This document shows, one piece after another, positions 1 through 8,669 of a stretch of 64,000 bases of DNA; position 1 is the stretch's first letter, and each line of letters begins with the position of its first letter. The stretch spans positions 3,596,001-3,660,000 of the forward strand of contig NZ_CP062983.1 of NCBI RefSeq assembly GCF_015500095.1, written 5' to 3'. Under the pieces are notes generated by a model. That model had not been told where the DNA came from and searched no databases. It saw only the letters and a list, made by a program, of their open reading frames with translations. The position numbers and the translations under genes are program-made. This stretch comes from Phototrophicus methaneseepsis (lineage in GTDB: Bacteria; Chloroflexota; Anaerolineae; Aggregatilineales; Phototrophicaceae).

Positions 1-1497
1 CGCAGCCGCAGGCTCGGGCTGAGGCGTGGTGACGACAGGCGCGGGCACAATCAACCGCTGACCATAGTAAATGCGGTTCGGGTTGCCGATGTTATTGAGC
101 TGAACAAGGGTCGCAACAGTCGTGTTAAAACGGCTTGCTATGCGCAGCAGCGTATCACCTGGCTGCACCACATAGGTGTTTGTACCACTTGGTGCGCTTG
201 GCGGCTGTGTGGGCACTTCTGCCTGATTTTCCGGCGGTTGTGTCGCAATGGGTGTTGGCGACGGCACAATTGTTGCTGGGATGATCCGTACCGGGACAAA
301 CAACGCCTGATTGATGAAAATAAGCGCATTGGTATCGAGGCCGTTTGCCTGGATGATTGCTTCGATTGTGCTGCCATACAGTGCTGCGATGCGCCCGACC
401 GTTTCGCCACGTCGTACCACGTGGATGATCTGGCCTGGGAAGTCCTGAGAGATAGGGCCTGTCGTGCCATTATCGGGCGGGGCCTCGATGTCTCCCGTTT
501 CCGTGGCCGTTGGCTGTGCCGAGGCTGTTGTCGCCGTTGGCTGCGCCGAAACAGGTGTGGCTGTGGCTACAAGGCCTGTATCCTCTTGCGTGGGGGTTGG
601 GTCATCACTGCCACCTGAACTGGCTGTCGTTGCCGTTGGCAGCGGCGTCGAGGTACTCGTTGGCAGAGGTGTGCTCGTTGGTTGTTCAGTTGGTTCTTCA
701 GTCACGACTTCGGTTGGTTCTTCAGTCGGTGCCTCTGTTGGTTCTTCTGTGACGACTGCTGTTGGCTCTTCAGTCGGTTCTTCTGTGACGCTACCGCCGG
801 ATTCCGGGGTCACTTCAAGTACAGCATCATCCAAATAGATTACCGTATTACGGACGGCATCGGCGACTGTTGTACGGACGAAGACCGTAACGGTATCGCT
901 TTCTGCGGTAGCGATAACGGAATACTGGCGGAAGGTGTCATAAAAGATGCCCGGTGTTGAATAAACGACTGACGCTGCATCAGGATCCGTTCCACCTGAG
1001 GTATCAATGCCGACGCGTAAGGCTACACCACCATCGTCTTCGCTGACGTTGAAGTCATCATAGGTCGTTGACCAGACATGAGCATAGATGCTGAATCGCA
1101 GCTCTGTCCCTGGCTCAATACCGCTAATTTGTTGATAAATGCCGCCATCGTGCGTTTCATAGAATGAATAGTAAATTTGTGATTGGTTGCCTGAACGCAC
1201 ACGTGGCAAGATGCCCATTGCATTGGCCGTTGTTGACCCGATGTAATAGGGGCGGGCGTTCTGGTAGTCTGGCATATCTGCTGTGTGGGGCATATGCCAT
1301 GGCTCCCAACCATTGGCGACTGTAAGGAGTTCCTCATTTTCCCGGGCAACGAAAGCATCCTCAAAACCGGGATTGGTGAGCAGGTTGTTATCCTGTCCCT
1401 GGATTGTCGTTACAGAAAATGAGAAAAGTAAAAATGAAAGAAGAAGTAAACTCAACCTCAAGGGCAATATAAACTGCATCCTAATTGAGGGCTTCAT
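1..1497 (-). CDS. Secreted LysM-repeat protein with jelly-roll-like N-terminal domain (3' end cut off)
   Basis: The reading frame stays open through base 1, so 499 residues are visible and the C-terminus is missing. Residues 1-35 form a signal peptide with a long Leu/Phe core. Residues 36 to about 230 start with [12 protein letters not shown] and look like a carbohydrate-binding jelly-roll; that is inference. Residues 231-352 are a Thr/Pro/Glu-rich linker with an 8-residue tandem repeat. Two LysM domains follow at about 357-401 ([18 protein letters not shown]) and 441-480 ([18 protein letters not shown]). LysM domains usually bind peptidoglycan or other GlcNAc polymers. The ATG at 1497 has AGGAG five bases upstream. 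Probably an exported envelope or extracellular protein; ligand unknown. Confidence 0.85.
   Translation of the reverse strand, partial: MKPSIRMQFILPLRLSLLLLSFLLFSFSVTTIQGQDNNLLTNPGFEDAFVARENEELLTVANGWEPWHMPHTADMPDYQNARPYYIGSTTANAMGILPRVRSGNQSQIYYSFYETHDGGIYQQISGIEPGTELRFSIYAHVWSTTYDDFNVSEDDGGVALRVGIDTSGGTDPDAASVVYSTPGIFYDTFRQYSVIATAESDTVTVFVRTTVADAVRNTVIYLDDAVLEVTPESGGSVTEEPTEEPTAVVTEEPTEAPTEEPTEVVTEEPTEQPTSTPLPTSTSTPLPTATTASSGGSDDPTPTQEDTGLVATATPVSAQPTATTASAQPTATETGDIEAPPDNGTTGPISQDFPGQIIHVVRRGETVGRIAALYGSTIEAIIQANGLDTNALIFINQALFVPVRIIPATIVPSPTPIATQPPENQAEVPTQPPSAPSGTNTYVVQPGDTLLRIASRFNTTVATLVQLNNIGNPNRIYYGQRLIVPAPVVTTPQPEPAAA
689..784. repeat. Four tandem 24-bp repeats coding for a Thr/Pro/Glu linker
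   Basis: Four imperfect 24-bp units, each beginning GTTGGYTCTTC on the plus strand, lie head to tail at 689, 713, 737 and 761. Read on the minus strand they give an 8-residue unit of the type EEPTExxT in the linker of the LysM protein. Unit length is a multiple of three, so gain or loss of a unit would keep frame. Confidence 0.8.
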
Positions 1498-1536
1498 ACG
1501 GTCTCCTGACAGTGGGCGAGAAATCATGATATTCAT

Positions 1537-1564
1537 AGTATAATTTTATCTGTGAATTATACAA
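1537..1564 (-). promoter_or_regulatory. Putative promoter of the LysM gene
   Basis: On the minus strand a -35 like TTGTAT (1559-1564) and a -10 TATACT (1537-1542) are separated by 16 bp, about 40 bp upstream of the LysM start codon. Prediction from consensus only. Confidence 0.5.
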
Positions 1565-1718
1565 CTACGCGAAAAGGTGCTGAGATATGATTTGACCTTG
1601 ATGAAAATGGTCAGATTACAGCTTGGGCTGCATTAGAAAACGGTATATCATAGCGGGCAAGGCGTTACCTTTTACTTTGTTCAGTTACAAGGATGCTGGC
1701 CTTTTCACCAGCGAAGCT

Positions 1719-2015
1719 ATGGCGAAAGCGATCATTGGTTTATGTGAACTTGAGTTTTATCTCCCCGATTCAATGTCCTTAAAAGACAAGCGCAGCATTG
1801 TAAAATCTCTGCTCAAACGTGTTCATCAACAGTTCAATGTAGCTGCATCTGAAACAGATCTCCTGGATTCTGTACAATCTGCCAAGATTGCTATTGTCTC
1901 TGTGAGCAATTCTAACCGTCATCTACAGAGCATGATGCAAAATGTGATTAGCTGGATTGAGTCTCATTATCCCCAGGCAATGATTGTTCAGGAAAATATC
2001 GAGACGCTTTATTAG
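1719..2015 (+). CDS. DUF503 (YlxP-like) family protein
   Basis: A 98-residue protein with the family pattern: a first beta strand (AIIGLCELEFYLP), the SLKDKRSIVKSLLKRV helix, a strand rich in small residues, and the C-terminal helix ending VQENIETLY. DUF503 proteins are about 95 residues and often sit near rbfA and infB; a role in ribosome or RNA biology has been suggested but is not settled. I chose ATG 1719 because it gives the family length; the frame is open up to another ATG at 1623, which would add a 32-residue tail unlike the family. No strong ribosome binding site is seen. It stands alone here, convergent with the Bat operon, whose last stop is two bases away. Confidence 0.75.
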   Translation: MAKAIIGLCELEFYLPDSMSLKDKRSIVKSLLKRVHQQFNVAASETDLLDSVQSAKIAIVSVSNSNRHLQSMMQNVISWIESHYPQAMIVQENIETLY

Positions 2016-2017
2016 CG

Positions 2018-2779
2018 TCATTTTGTAGCGGCTGGGCACGACTGCACACGCTCAATTTGATTGCTCATAAGCCAGCCGATTTGTCCATTATGGGTTGTAA
2101 ATCGTAGCCAGTCGCCTTCCGTTGCTGTGATGCGTATATCTCGTGCTGCAGGCAGCGTATAGAGCAAGGGATAGCTTTCGGCAGGGCCACTGCGGACGAT
2201 AGTGTCCTGCATAGTCACGGCGGCTGGCTGTGAGGTGGTGCGATAGAGATTGACCCCAAACAAGCTCATATTGACTGCGAAGATGAGGGCCGTAATCGCT
2301 ATGAAGAGCGCTGCCTGGCTTCGTCTGTTTGGTTGATACATGATGAGCAGAATTTGTAACCAGAACAGGCACCATAGAATAAATCCGACCAATGCTAATT
2401 CATTGGCTGTGAAACTTTCTGTAATCGCAAATGGGTCTGTATTGGCATCTGTCGTCGTGAGTTGTCCTGTCCGTGCCTGGAGTAGGGCAATCTGTTGTTG
2501 AAGGACGACATCTCTTGGGTTTAATGCTTGTGCACGACGATAAGCTAATAATGCAGGTGCATAATCCCCCATAGCATAATAGGCATTGCCGAGGTTGGCA
2601 TAGATGGCAGGATTCTCGTCCTGCTCAAGCATGGATGTTAGTTGCTCTATCGCCTTCGCATAGTCATTTGAAGTGTAAGCTTGTTCAGCAGTTTGAAAGC
2701 TAGTTTCTTGCGCAGCCAAAGAAAATACGCCTAAAAAGCAGTATAAAAGCAGAAAATATTTCCCCAAGTTGCGCATCAT
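2018..2779 (-). CDS. TPR protein with C-terminal SH3-like domain (BatE-like)
   Basis: Last gene of the Bat-type operon. After a signal peptide (about 20 residues) there are two TPR-like repeats (AEQAYTSNDYAKAIEQL, then AIYANLGNAYYAMGDYAPAL), two membrane segments around the middle (VGFILWCLFWLQILLIMY and ALFIAITALIFAVNMSLFGV), and a C-terminal bacterial SH3-like domain (TIVRSGPAESYPLLYTLPAA ... GDWLRFTTHNGQIGWL). That order is typical of BatE. The ATG at 2779 follows the stop of the upstream gene by one base; an in-frame ATG at 2797 would overlap it. Function unknown; likely an envelope scaffold working with the VWA proteins encoded upstream. Confidence 0.8.
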   Translation of the reverse strand: MMRNLGKYFLLLYCFLGVFSLAAQETSFQTAEQAYTSNDYAKAIEQLTSMLEQDENPAIYANLGNAYYAMGDYAPALLAYRRAQALNPRDVVLQQQIALLQARTGQLTTTDANTDPFAITESFTANELALVGFILWCLFWLQILLIMYQPNRRSQAALFIAITALIFAVNMSLFGVNLYRTTSQPAAVTMQDTIVRSGPAESYPLLYTLPAARDIRITATEGDWLRFTTHNGQIGWLMSNQIERVQSCPAATK

Positions 2780-2780
2780 A

Positions 2781-4010
2781 TCACCGTTTAAGCTCATTCA
2801 AAATTTGCTGTTTATAGATCTCAGCAGAATAAGTCGATGCAGGCGCAAAACGCGCATTCTCTAACTGCTTGACCATATGGGGCCATGGCTCCTCATGTAA
2901 CGAGAGTGCGGAAGCTTGCAAGAGTTTAAGCATAGTCTCGCAAGCTTGCTTCTCATCATCTGTAGAAACAGCGCTAATCTGACGACGTAAAGCGCGTACG
3001 CCAACGATTTTGTTTCGGCTGGTCGGCTTCCTACTCTGTAAACGATTAATAGCCCATAGCCCACCTACCAGAACCAATGGTATTAACCATAACAACCAGA
3101 ATAAAGGGGCATTCACAATCCGCAAGTCGATAAATTGGCTCATCGGCACCCATTCCGGCACTTGGGAATTAGATGCTGCGGCTGTGGCAGGGATTGAACG
3201 GGTTGAGGTTATCGCTGCATCCGAGGCCGCTACATGGACGTTAAAAGGCGCGGTTGTCAACGTCTGGTAGGCTTGTTGCTGCGGATTGAAAGTCGTTACG
3301 GGCATTGGCTCAATGATGTAATCACCTGCCTGGGTTGGTATCAAGCGCCAGGTGAATTGTTTGCTACCCAGCCCCGTGGCAAGCGTCTGATAGGTTGGCT
3401 GGGCATCAAACACACGCCACTCTGATGGGAATGCGACTGTCGGCGCAGAAATTTGCTGAAGATTACCGATGCCTGTCAAGGTAAGGCTATAGCGTAGTTG
3501 CTCGTTAAGGGTAACTTGTGATGAATCCAACTCTGCTTGAATCGAAAATTGACCAATGGCATTCACGAATGAATCTGGCTGATTTTGTGGAAGGGGCCGC
3601 ACAGAAACGTTGAGCGGCACGCTTTCGATAATAGTTTCATCTTGAAAAGGCGATGGCGGGACTGCCAGCCGAAAAGGTTCAATCTGTATCTCACCCGTGC
3701 GCAGCGGCAAGAGCGTCATTTCTAAGATGACTACACTGTATAGCGTGTTCTCACGCCGATCTGTGGTGCTGGAATAATCTTCTGTGATTCGTCCGAATCC
3801 CTCAAAATTCGGCCAGACAACATCAGCTTGATCGGCAATTTCTGAATCCAGCGTGCTATACCAACGCACTGTGTAGGTAATTTGCTCACCCACATAGGGG
3901 GTGTTCTGGCTCAATTCAACTTCGACAAAGTCGGTTGTTGAGGATTGGGCCTGTATAGTGGCACCAAAGCACATCATCAAGGCCAGAAGTGCAAGACAAT
4001 ACCGCGACAC
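2781..4010 (-). CDS. BatD-like membrane-anchored protein ('oxygen tolerance' family)
   Basis: About 409 residues. Signal peptide ending near residue 21 (FGATIQAQ), then Ig-like beta domains that begin with the BatD signature VELSQNTPYVGEQITYTVRW, and a membrane segment at about 303-323 (FWLLWLIPLVLVGGLWA) followed by a cytoplasmic tail. The start is GTG at 4010, directly after the TAA of the previous gene, with AAAAGGA eight bases upstream. BatD proteins occur with BatA/BatB VWA proteins and MoxR ATPases; their biochemical job is not known. Translational coupling with both neighbours is likely from the spacing. Confidence 0.82.
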   Translation of the reverse strand: MSRYCLALLALMMCFGATIQAQSSTTDFVEVELSQNTPYVGEQITYTVRWYSTLDSEIADQADVVWPNFEGFGRITEDYSSTTDRRENTLYSVVILEMTLLPLRTGEIQIEPFRLAVPPSPFQDETIIESVPLNVSVRPLPQNQPDSFVNAIGQFSIQAELDSSQVTLNEQLRYSLTLTGIGNLQQISAPTVAFPSEWRVFDAQPTYQTLATGLGSKQFTWRLIPTQAGDYIIEPMPVTTFNPQQQAYQTLTTAPFNVHVAASDAAITSTRSIPATAAASNSQVPEWVPMSQFIDLRIVNAPLFWLLWLIPLVLVGGLWAINRLQSRKPTSRNKIVGVRALRRQISAVSTDDEKQACETMLKLLQASALSLHEEPWPHMVKQLENARFAPASTYSAEIYKQQILNELKR

Positions 4011-4772
4011 TTACCAATCCTTTTCCGATTGTGTGCTGGAAGGCGTTGCCTCTTGCTGTTTGAAATCTCCCAGTACATCCGCATCAAGTTTGATCTGGTC
4101 CAGGATGCGTTCCGCCTGGTCTATTGTCAGGTCGCCATCGACTTCTGGCTGTGGTGTGGAGCGCATATCTTCAATGGGGGCACCATCGGAGCCTTCATCA
4201 ATTGGCGTCGGGCCAATGCGTGTACCTTCTGGTGGCGGGGTTGGCGTTGGCGTCAGCTGAGAAATATCACCTGGGGCAGGTGTAGGTGTCGCCTGCTCAT
4301 TGACGGGGCTGTCTTCTGGTTCTGTTTGCATTTCCAGGGCGGTTGGTGTGGGTTGCAGGATGCTGGCGAGGGCAAGCTCCAGGTTAAAACGTGCATCGTT
4401 ATTATCTGGCGTCAAGCGTAGCACTTCCTGGAAGGCGAAAATTGCTTGTTCATAATCTTCACCCAAGAAGTAAATACGCCCCAGATTATAGTAAGCAACC
4501 GCTTTGAGATCATCATCTCCCTGTGCAATTGCAAATTCGAGCGCTTCTACCGCCGCTGTAACGCGATTCGCTTGTTGGAGCGCATCAGCGGCATTGTAGT
4601 ACAACACAGCATTATCTGGTTCAAGCACCTGTGCTTGTTGATAGGCGGCAATTGCTGATTCAATCTCGCCTGTCTGTACATCATGATTGGCGGCATTATT
4701 GCGTTCAGCTGCACTGGGTGTGCAACCTGCTATCCCGAAGCAAACAATCGCCAATAACAATTTTCGCTTCAT
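4011..4772 (-). CDS. TPR lipoprotein (BatC-like)
   Basis: The N-terminus MKRKLLLAIVCFGIAGC is a lipoprotein signal with Cys17 as the lipidated residue. Residues 20-130 hold about three TPR units (SAIAAYQQAQVLEPDNAVLY, then AVAYYNLGRIYFLGEDYEQA). The rest is a Pro/Thr/Glu-rich tail with short acidic stretches. The ATG at 4772 overlaps the TGA of the upstream VWA gene (ATGA) and follows a GGGGGCG box, so I prefer it to an in-frame ATG four codons earlier. Probably bound to the outer leaflet of the cytoplasmic membrane and pairing with the VWA proteins through its TPRs; this is inference from Bat operons. Confidence 0.8.
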   Translation of the reverse strand: MKRKLLLAIVCFGIAGCTPSAAERNNAANHDVQTGEIESAIAAYQQAQVLEPDNAVLYYNAADALQQANRVTAAVEALEFAIAQGDDDLKAVAYYNLGRIYFLGEDYEQAIFAFQEVLRLTPDNNDARFNLELALASILQPTPTALEMQTEPEDSPVNEQATPTPAPGDISQLTPTPTPPPEGTRIGPTPIDEGSDGAPIEDMRSTPQPEVDGDLTIDQAERILDQIKLDADVLGDFKQQEATPSSTQSEKDW

Positions 4773-5773
4773 CGTCGCCCCCATATTTGTGGCAATACAA
4801 TTTCCAGCGACAGTGCGATAAACGCGATTAAAACAAATAGAATACTTTGATCAGCAGGGCGGGTGAGGATTTGCGGTCCAAGTTCTCCGGGTGTTAGTGA
4901 TTGAATCACAGAAGCTAGTTCGGTTACATCGGCCCCTGTTGCGGGTTGGAGATAACTTCCATCGGTCAACTCCGCCATATCTTGGAGCAGTGTGCTGTTC
5001 AATCGGGTTTCGACCAGAGTGCCGGAACTGTCCGTCTTATAGTCAACCAGTGCGCCTGTTGCATTATAAATGGGGATTAACCCGCCTTCGTCTGTGCCAT
5101 AGCCGACAGCATAGAAGTGAATGCCTTCTTCTATGAGCGGCTGGATTGCGTCATGTGCATTACCCTGATGATTTTCGCCGTCTGTCATCAAGATGAGGAC
5201 ACGTTCTGTCTCTGTGCGCATGTCGAATGATAGCATGGCCCGGTTGATGGCCGCGACTATATCCGTTCCCTGGTTGGTGAGCGCTTGTGTGTTAACTTGT
5301 TCGAGGAAGGTATCGATTACATCAATATCGAATGTAAGGGGTATATAGGTTACTGCATCCTGAGCAAACAAGACTATCGCAATGTCATTGCCTTCAATTT
5401 CCGTAATAATCGACTGAATATCCAGTACGGCTCGTTCCAGGCGGCTTGGGACCATGTCCTGGGCGTCCATACTCCGGCTGACATCTAATGCGAAGACGAC
5501 CTGTACCCCACTGCTCTGGACAATTTCTGTTGTGATGCCCCAGGCTGGCTGGGCTGCTGCGAAAATGATCGCCATAACGGCGATGAACCAGAGAATCGTT
5601 TGAATGCGTCGCCGAATAGGATGGGTCTGGGCGACAAGCTGTTGTACCAGTTCGTCATTGCCCAGGCGTTTAAGCACACGACGACGAACCTGATCACGCC
5701 AGAGCATGAACACAATCACGATGGGCAAGATCGCCAGAAAGAGTAGGTTCAATGGACTGAGAAATTGCATCAA
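4769..5773 (-). CDS. Membrane-anchored VWA domain protein (BatB-like)
   Basis: 334 residues. A membrane segment at about 7-25, a second at 59-75, then a von Willebrand factor A domain with a complete MIDAS start (FALDVSRSMDAQDM, Asp97-Ser99-Ser101), followed by the threonine loop (NQGTDIVAAI) and the DGENHQ motif. A last hydrophobic helix near the C-terminus (SILFVLIAFIALSLEIVLP) anchors the domain. BatA/BatB proteins bind metal-dependent ligands on the outer face of the membrane and act with MoxR AAA ATPases; the substrate is unknown. It is the second VWA gene in tandem and shares an ATGA overlap with the following lipoprotein gene. Confidence 0.85.
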   Translation of the reverse strand: MMQFLSPLNLLFLAILPIVIVFMLWRDQVRRRVLKRLGNDELVQQLVAQTHPIRRRIQTILWFIAVMAIIFAAAQPAWGITTEIVQSSGVQVVFALDVSRSMDAQDMVPSRLERAVLDIQSIITEIEGNDIAIVLFAQDAVTYIPLTFDIDVIDTFLEQVNTQALTNQGTDIVAAINRAMLSFDMRTETERVLILMTDGENHQGNAHDAIQPLIEEGIHFYAVGYGTDEGGLIPIYNATGALVDYKTDSSGTLVETRLNSTLLQDMAELTDGSYLQPATGADVTELASVIQSLTPGELGPQILTRPADQSILFVLIAFIALSLEIVLPQIWGRR

Positions 5774-5793
5774 ATAATCGCTTATGGAATCAA

Positions 5794-6753
5794 CTAAGGA
5801 ATCGTCTGGAAGATGCTGTGACGTAAGATGCGCTCTAAGAGTAATGCCAGCAGCGCTGCGATTAAGAAAGGCTGCCCCATATCTTGCCAGCGGATATTTA
5901 GCTGGCTATCGACATTGACTGTTTCCAGGTTATTGATTTCATTGTAAATATCAAATAAATCGTCGGTATCGAGCGCCAGATAGTGACGCCCATTGGCGAT
6001 ACTGGCAATGCGCTGTAGGGTGGCAAAATCCATATTGCCGCTTGTGCCACTGTTCACCCCAATGCCAATGGTATAAATGCGGACGCCGACAGCGCGAGCT
6101 GCTTCGGCGGCTGTAATTGGGTCAATTTGCCCGGCGTTATTCTCACCATCTGTCAGCAGGATTATGACCTTGCTGGGTGCGGTGCTGCTGCGGAGCATAT
6201 TGGTGGCTGTGGCAATGCCCAGGCCAACCGCTGTTCGGTCGCCCAACCCCAGATCATGCGCAAATGGAGCCGATTCAACCAGTTCGAGCAAGATATTATA
6301 GTCAACTGTGGGCGGGGCCTGATAAAACGCTTGTTCAGCAAACACAATCAATCCGATTCTGTCACTGATACGGTTGGATACAAAATCCGCAATGACTGAT
6401 TTGGCTGCTTCTAATCGGTTCGGAGCAAAGTCATCCGTTGCCATGCTATCGCTAATATCCAGGGCGAGCACAATATCAATGCCCTGGCCGCGTAGCTCAA
6501 CGCTTGTATTGCCCATTTGAGGCCGCGCCAATGCTGTAAGCAAACAAATCCAGGCCAATAGGCGCAATATATTCGGGAGTTGGCGCAGTCTCAGGCGTGT
6601 ACTGGCGTCTAAATTGCTGAGAAGGCTGGTATCACTATAACGTAGGACCGGACCATTGCTGTGGTAACGGTTGCGCCACCATAAGGCTATAAAGAGGACA
6701 GCCGGGACCAGCAGCAACCACACAAGCGGATAGGCAAAACGGAAATCACTCAT
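5794..6753 (-). CDS. Membrane-anchored VWA domain protein (BatA-like)
   Basis: 319 residues with the same plan as the next gene: membrane helices at about 9-25 and 62-78, a VWA domain with intact MIDAS (LALDISDSMATDD, Asp99-Ser101-Ser103), DRTAVG and LLTDGENNAG motifs, and a C-terminal helix (FLIAALLALLLERIL). The pair probably arose by duplication and is typical of Bat operons. The start codon overlaps the end of the upstream gene by 8 bp, and 20 bp separate it from the next VWA gene, so all are probably on one transcript. Confidence 0.86.
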   Translation of the reverse strand: MSDFRFAYPLVWLLLVPAVLFIALWWRNRYHSNGPVLRYSDTSLLSNLDASTRLRLRQLPNILRLLAWICLLTALARPQMGNTSVELRGQGIDIVLALDISDSMATDDFAPNRLEAAKSVIADFVSNRISDRIGLIVFAEQAFYQAPPTVDYNILLELVESAPFAHDLGLGDRTAVGLGIATATNMLRSSTAPSKVIILLTDGENNAGQIDPITAAEAARAVGVRIYTIGIGVNSGTSGNMDFATLQRIASIANGRHYLALDTDDLFDIYNEINNLETVNVDSQLNIRWQDMGQPFLIAALLALLLERILRHSIFQTIP

Positions 6754-7753
6754 CGCTCAGGCTGCTTTCTGCAGGTTGCTCAGACGGTGCCAAATCGTCT
6801 ACGTTACGAACCCAACGAATGGCGAACGCGATGATTTTTTGCAGTAGGATGCTATCTGGCTGATGCTGTGCAAATTTAGTCAGGTCCGCCTGATTGAGAA
6901 TTTGCGCAAGTTGCTGCCGCCGTTGGACCGGTAACACATCCGTGAGGGATTGTAATAGCTCCACGGTCGTTTGTTCAGTCGCTGGGATGTGAAATCGTTC
7001 AACCAGATAAATACGCAGTGTATCAGCCAGTATGGGCAGCGCTGCAATAGCGGGCAGATTTTGCTCATTCAGATCGCTTAAACGGGCGATTGCGCGTTGT
7101 GAAGGGGTTGCTTGTGTCAACTGGCGTGTACGTCGCACAGTACCACCTAATAAGCGAAATAAAAGCCAGATCACTATAATCAGGAGGACCCCTGCAACAA
7201 CGTACAGGGCAGGTGTCGTATAGGGCAAGTCGATTGTCGGCGAAGCAGGCCGCAAATCTCGTTCGGCTGATGTATCGAGCAGACTCGGCACAGTGATACT
7301 GACAGAGCGAACTGGTGCTGCGCCCCTTGCGCCGCCGCTGGTCTCATACAATATAGGGATTTCTGGTGTCATGTAGGCCCCTGTCTGCCAGAGCCGCACA
7401 GACAGATTTTGCGTGTATTGAACGCGATTGCCACTATTAGTTTCTTCGAACTCAGATGCATCGATAACTTCGATAGTGGGATCATCTTGTGGCAGAGCAG
7501 GCCACGCTGTAACGAGGGTGCCCGGAGCGACATCAATTGTTATCGTTAGTGTAAAAGGCTCGCCAAGTTGAGGGGCTTCATTATCTGCTTCGATGAAGGC
7601 ATCAACCAGATCCGTTGGTTGAACAGAAACCATCGTTATATCAATCGTTGGTGTGGCCTCAGGCGTGATTGTTGCTTCAGGGGGTGCTGTTTGGGCAGCA
7701 ATGCCCTGACTACAGCATATGAGGAGCAACATAATGAGACGAAGGCGCTTCAT
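6746..7753 (-). CDS. Membrane protein of the MoxR/VWA operon
   Basis: 335 residues. Signal peptide to about residue 20, a Thr/Pro/Glu spacer, an extracytoplasmic beta-rich domain (QLGEPFTLTITIDVAPGTLV resembles the repeats of BatD proteins), one membrane segment at about 180-200 (ALYVVAGVLLIIVIWLLF), and a helical cytoplasmic domain that resembles the C-terminal part of DUF4381-like partners of MoxR operons (LRIYLVERFHIPATEQTTVE). I do not recognise a named family with certainty. Position between the DUF58 gene and the VWA genes, and its 8-bp overlap with the latter, place it in the same complex. No catalytic motif seen. Confidence 0.72.
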   Translation of the reverse strand: MKRLRLIMLLLICCSQGIAAQTAPPEATITPEATPTIDITMVSVQPTDLVDAFIEADNEAPQLGEPFTLTITIDVAPGTLVTAWPALPQDDPTIEVIDASEFEETNSGNRVQYTQNLSVRLWQTGAYMTPEIPILYETSGGARGAAPVRSVSITVPSLLDTSAERDLRPASPTIDLPYTTPALYVVAGVLLIIVIWLLFRLLGGTVRRTRQLTQATPSQRAIARLSDLNEQNLPAIAALPILADTLRIYLVERFHIPATEQTTVELLQSLTDVLPVQRRQQLAQILNQADLTKFAQHQPDSILLQKIIAFAIRWVRNVDDLAPSEQPAESSLSDE

Positions 7754-7756
7754 ATC

Positions 7757-8641
7757 TTAGCTTTGTTTGCCCACAGATTGACCAAAGAAGCGAATCAGCG
7801 TCGGAATATAGTCTGCGTCCTGGCTCAGCGCAACTGTAGGAACACCTGCTCGCTTAAAAGCATCATCCCGTGCTGTTTGTAAGGTTGTGCGCTGTTGGGC
7901 AAACGCTTTTTGCCATTTCTTAGAGGCCGTATCCACCAGGTGAACATCGCCTGTTTCGCTATCTTGAACGTGCAGCAGACCAACAGATGGTATGACTTCT
8001 TCCATAGGGTCTGTCAGCATAATTGCAGCGACATCATGGCGCTGTGCGACGATAGCCAGTTCTTTAGCATAATTTTCTGGCGGGACCAGAAAATCCGACA
8101 GCATGATAATGATGGAGTGCTGTGGCAGGACGCGGTTCGCTGTGCGTAATGCTGCGCCGAGATCGGTATTCGTGCCTTTAGGCGTATAGGTGAGCAAGTC
8201 CTGCAATAACCTGAGGATATGCTTACGGCCTTTAGCTGGCGCGACATAATGCTCTAGATGATCTGTGAAGATCATGATGCCTGCTTTGTCATTGTTGAAG
8301 ATTGCGCTATACGCCAGGATGGCCCCTAGTTCAGCCGCATATTCGCGTTTCTGGCGTTCCTGGGTGCCGAACATGAGAGATGCACTGCCATCAATGAGGA
8401 TCATTAATGAAAGCTCTCGCTCGGCTACATATTGTCGAATGTGGGGGATTGACGTGCGCGCTGTGATCTTCCAATCTATGGCGCGAATATCATCCCCAGG
8501 CACGTAGGGGCGCACGCTGACGAAGGACATGCCCTGGCCGCGGTATCGAGATCGGTAAGCCCCTGTGAAGGATGACGTCACTAATCTGCGGGTGCGATAT
8601 TCAATTCGTCGGATCGTGCGCAATAGATTCGCGTTTAGCAT
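7757..8641 (-). CDS. DUF58 domain protein
   Basis: 294 residues without a membrane segment. The DUF58 signature is visible: GQGMSFVSVRPYVPGDDIRAIDWKI at about 35-59 (the motif is longer than quoted here in most relatives), followed by a VWA-like fold with the MIDAS-like strand MILIDGSASLMFG and the loop KGTNTDLGAAL. DUF58 proteins are nearly always coupled to MoxR ATPases, as here, where moxR lies 28 bp upstream. They are thought to deliver or adapt substrates for MoxR. A second DUF58 gene lies at 27.9-29.1 kb, but that one has membrane helices. Confidence 0.87.
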   Translation of the reverse strand: MLNANLLRTIRRIEYRTRRLVTSSFTGAYRSRYRGQGMSFVSVRPYVPGDDIRAIDWKITARTSIPHIRQYVAERELSLMILIDGSASLMFGTQERQKREYAAELGAILAYSAIFNNDKAGIMIFTDHLEHYVAPAKGRKHILRLLQDLLTYTPKGTNTDLGAALRTANRVLPQHSIIIMLSDFLVPPENYAKELAIVAQRHDVAAIMLTDPMEEVIPSVGLLHVQDSETGDVHLVDTASKKWQKAFAQQRTTLQTARDDAFKRAGVPTVALSQDADYIPTLIRFFGQSVGKQS

Positions 8642-8669
8642 AATTAGTCAATATGACTCGGCATTTGCC

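Noticed and set aside
238-960. Several overlapping plus-strand open frames at the left end
   Set aside because: They are shadows of the minus-strand LysM gene; only that frame shows signal peptide, LysM motifs and a ribosome binding site.
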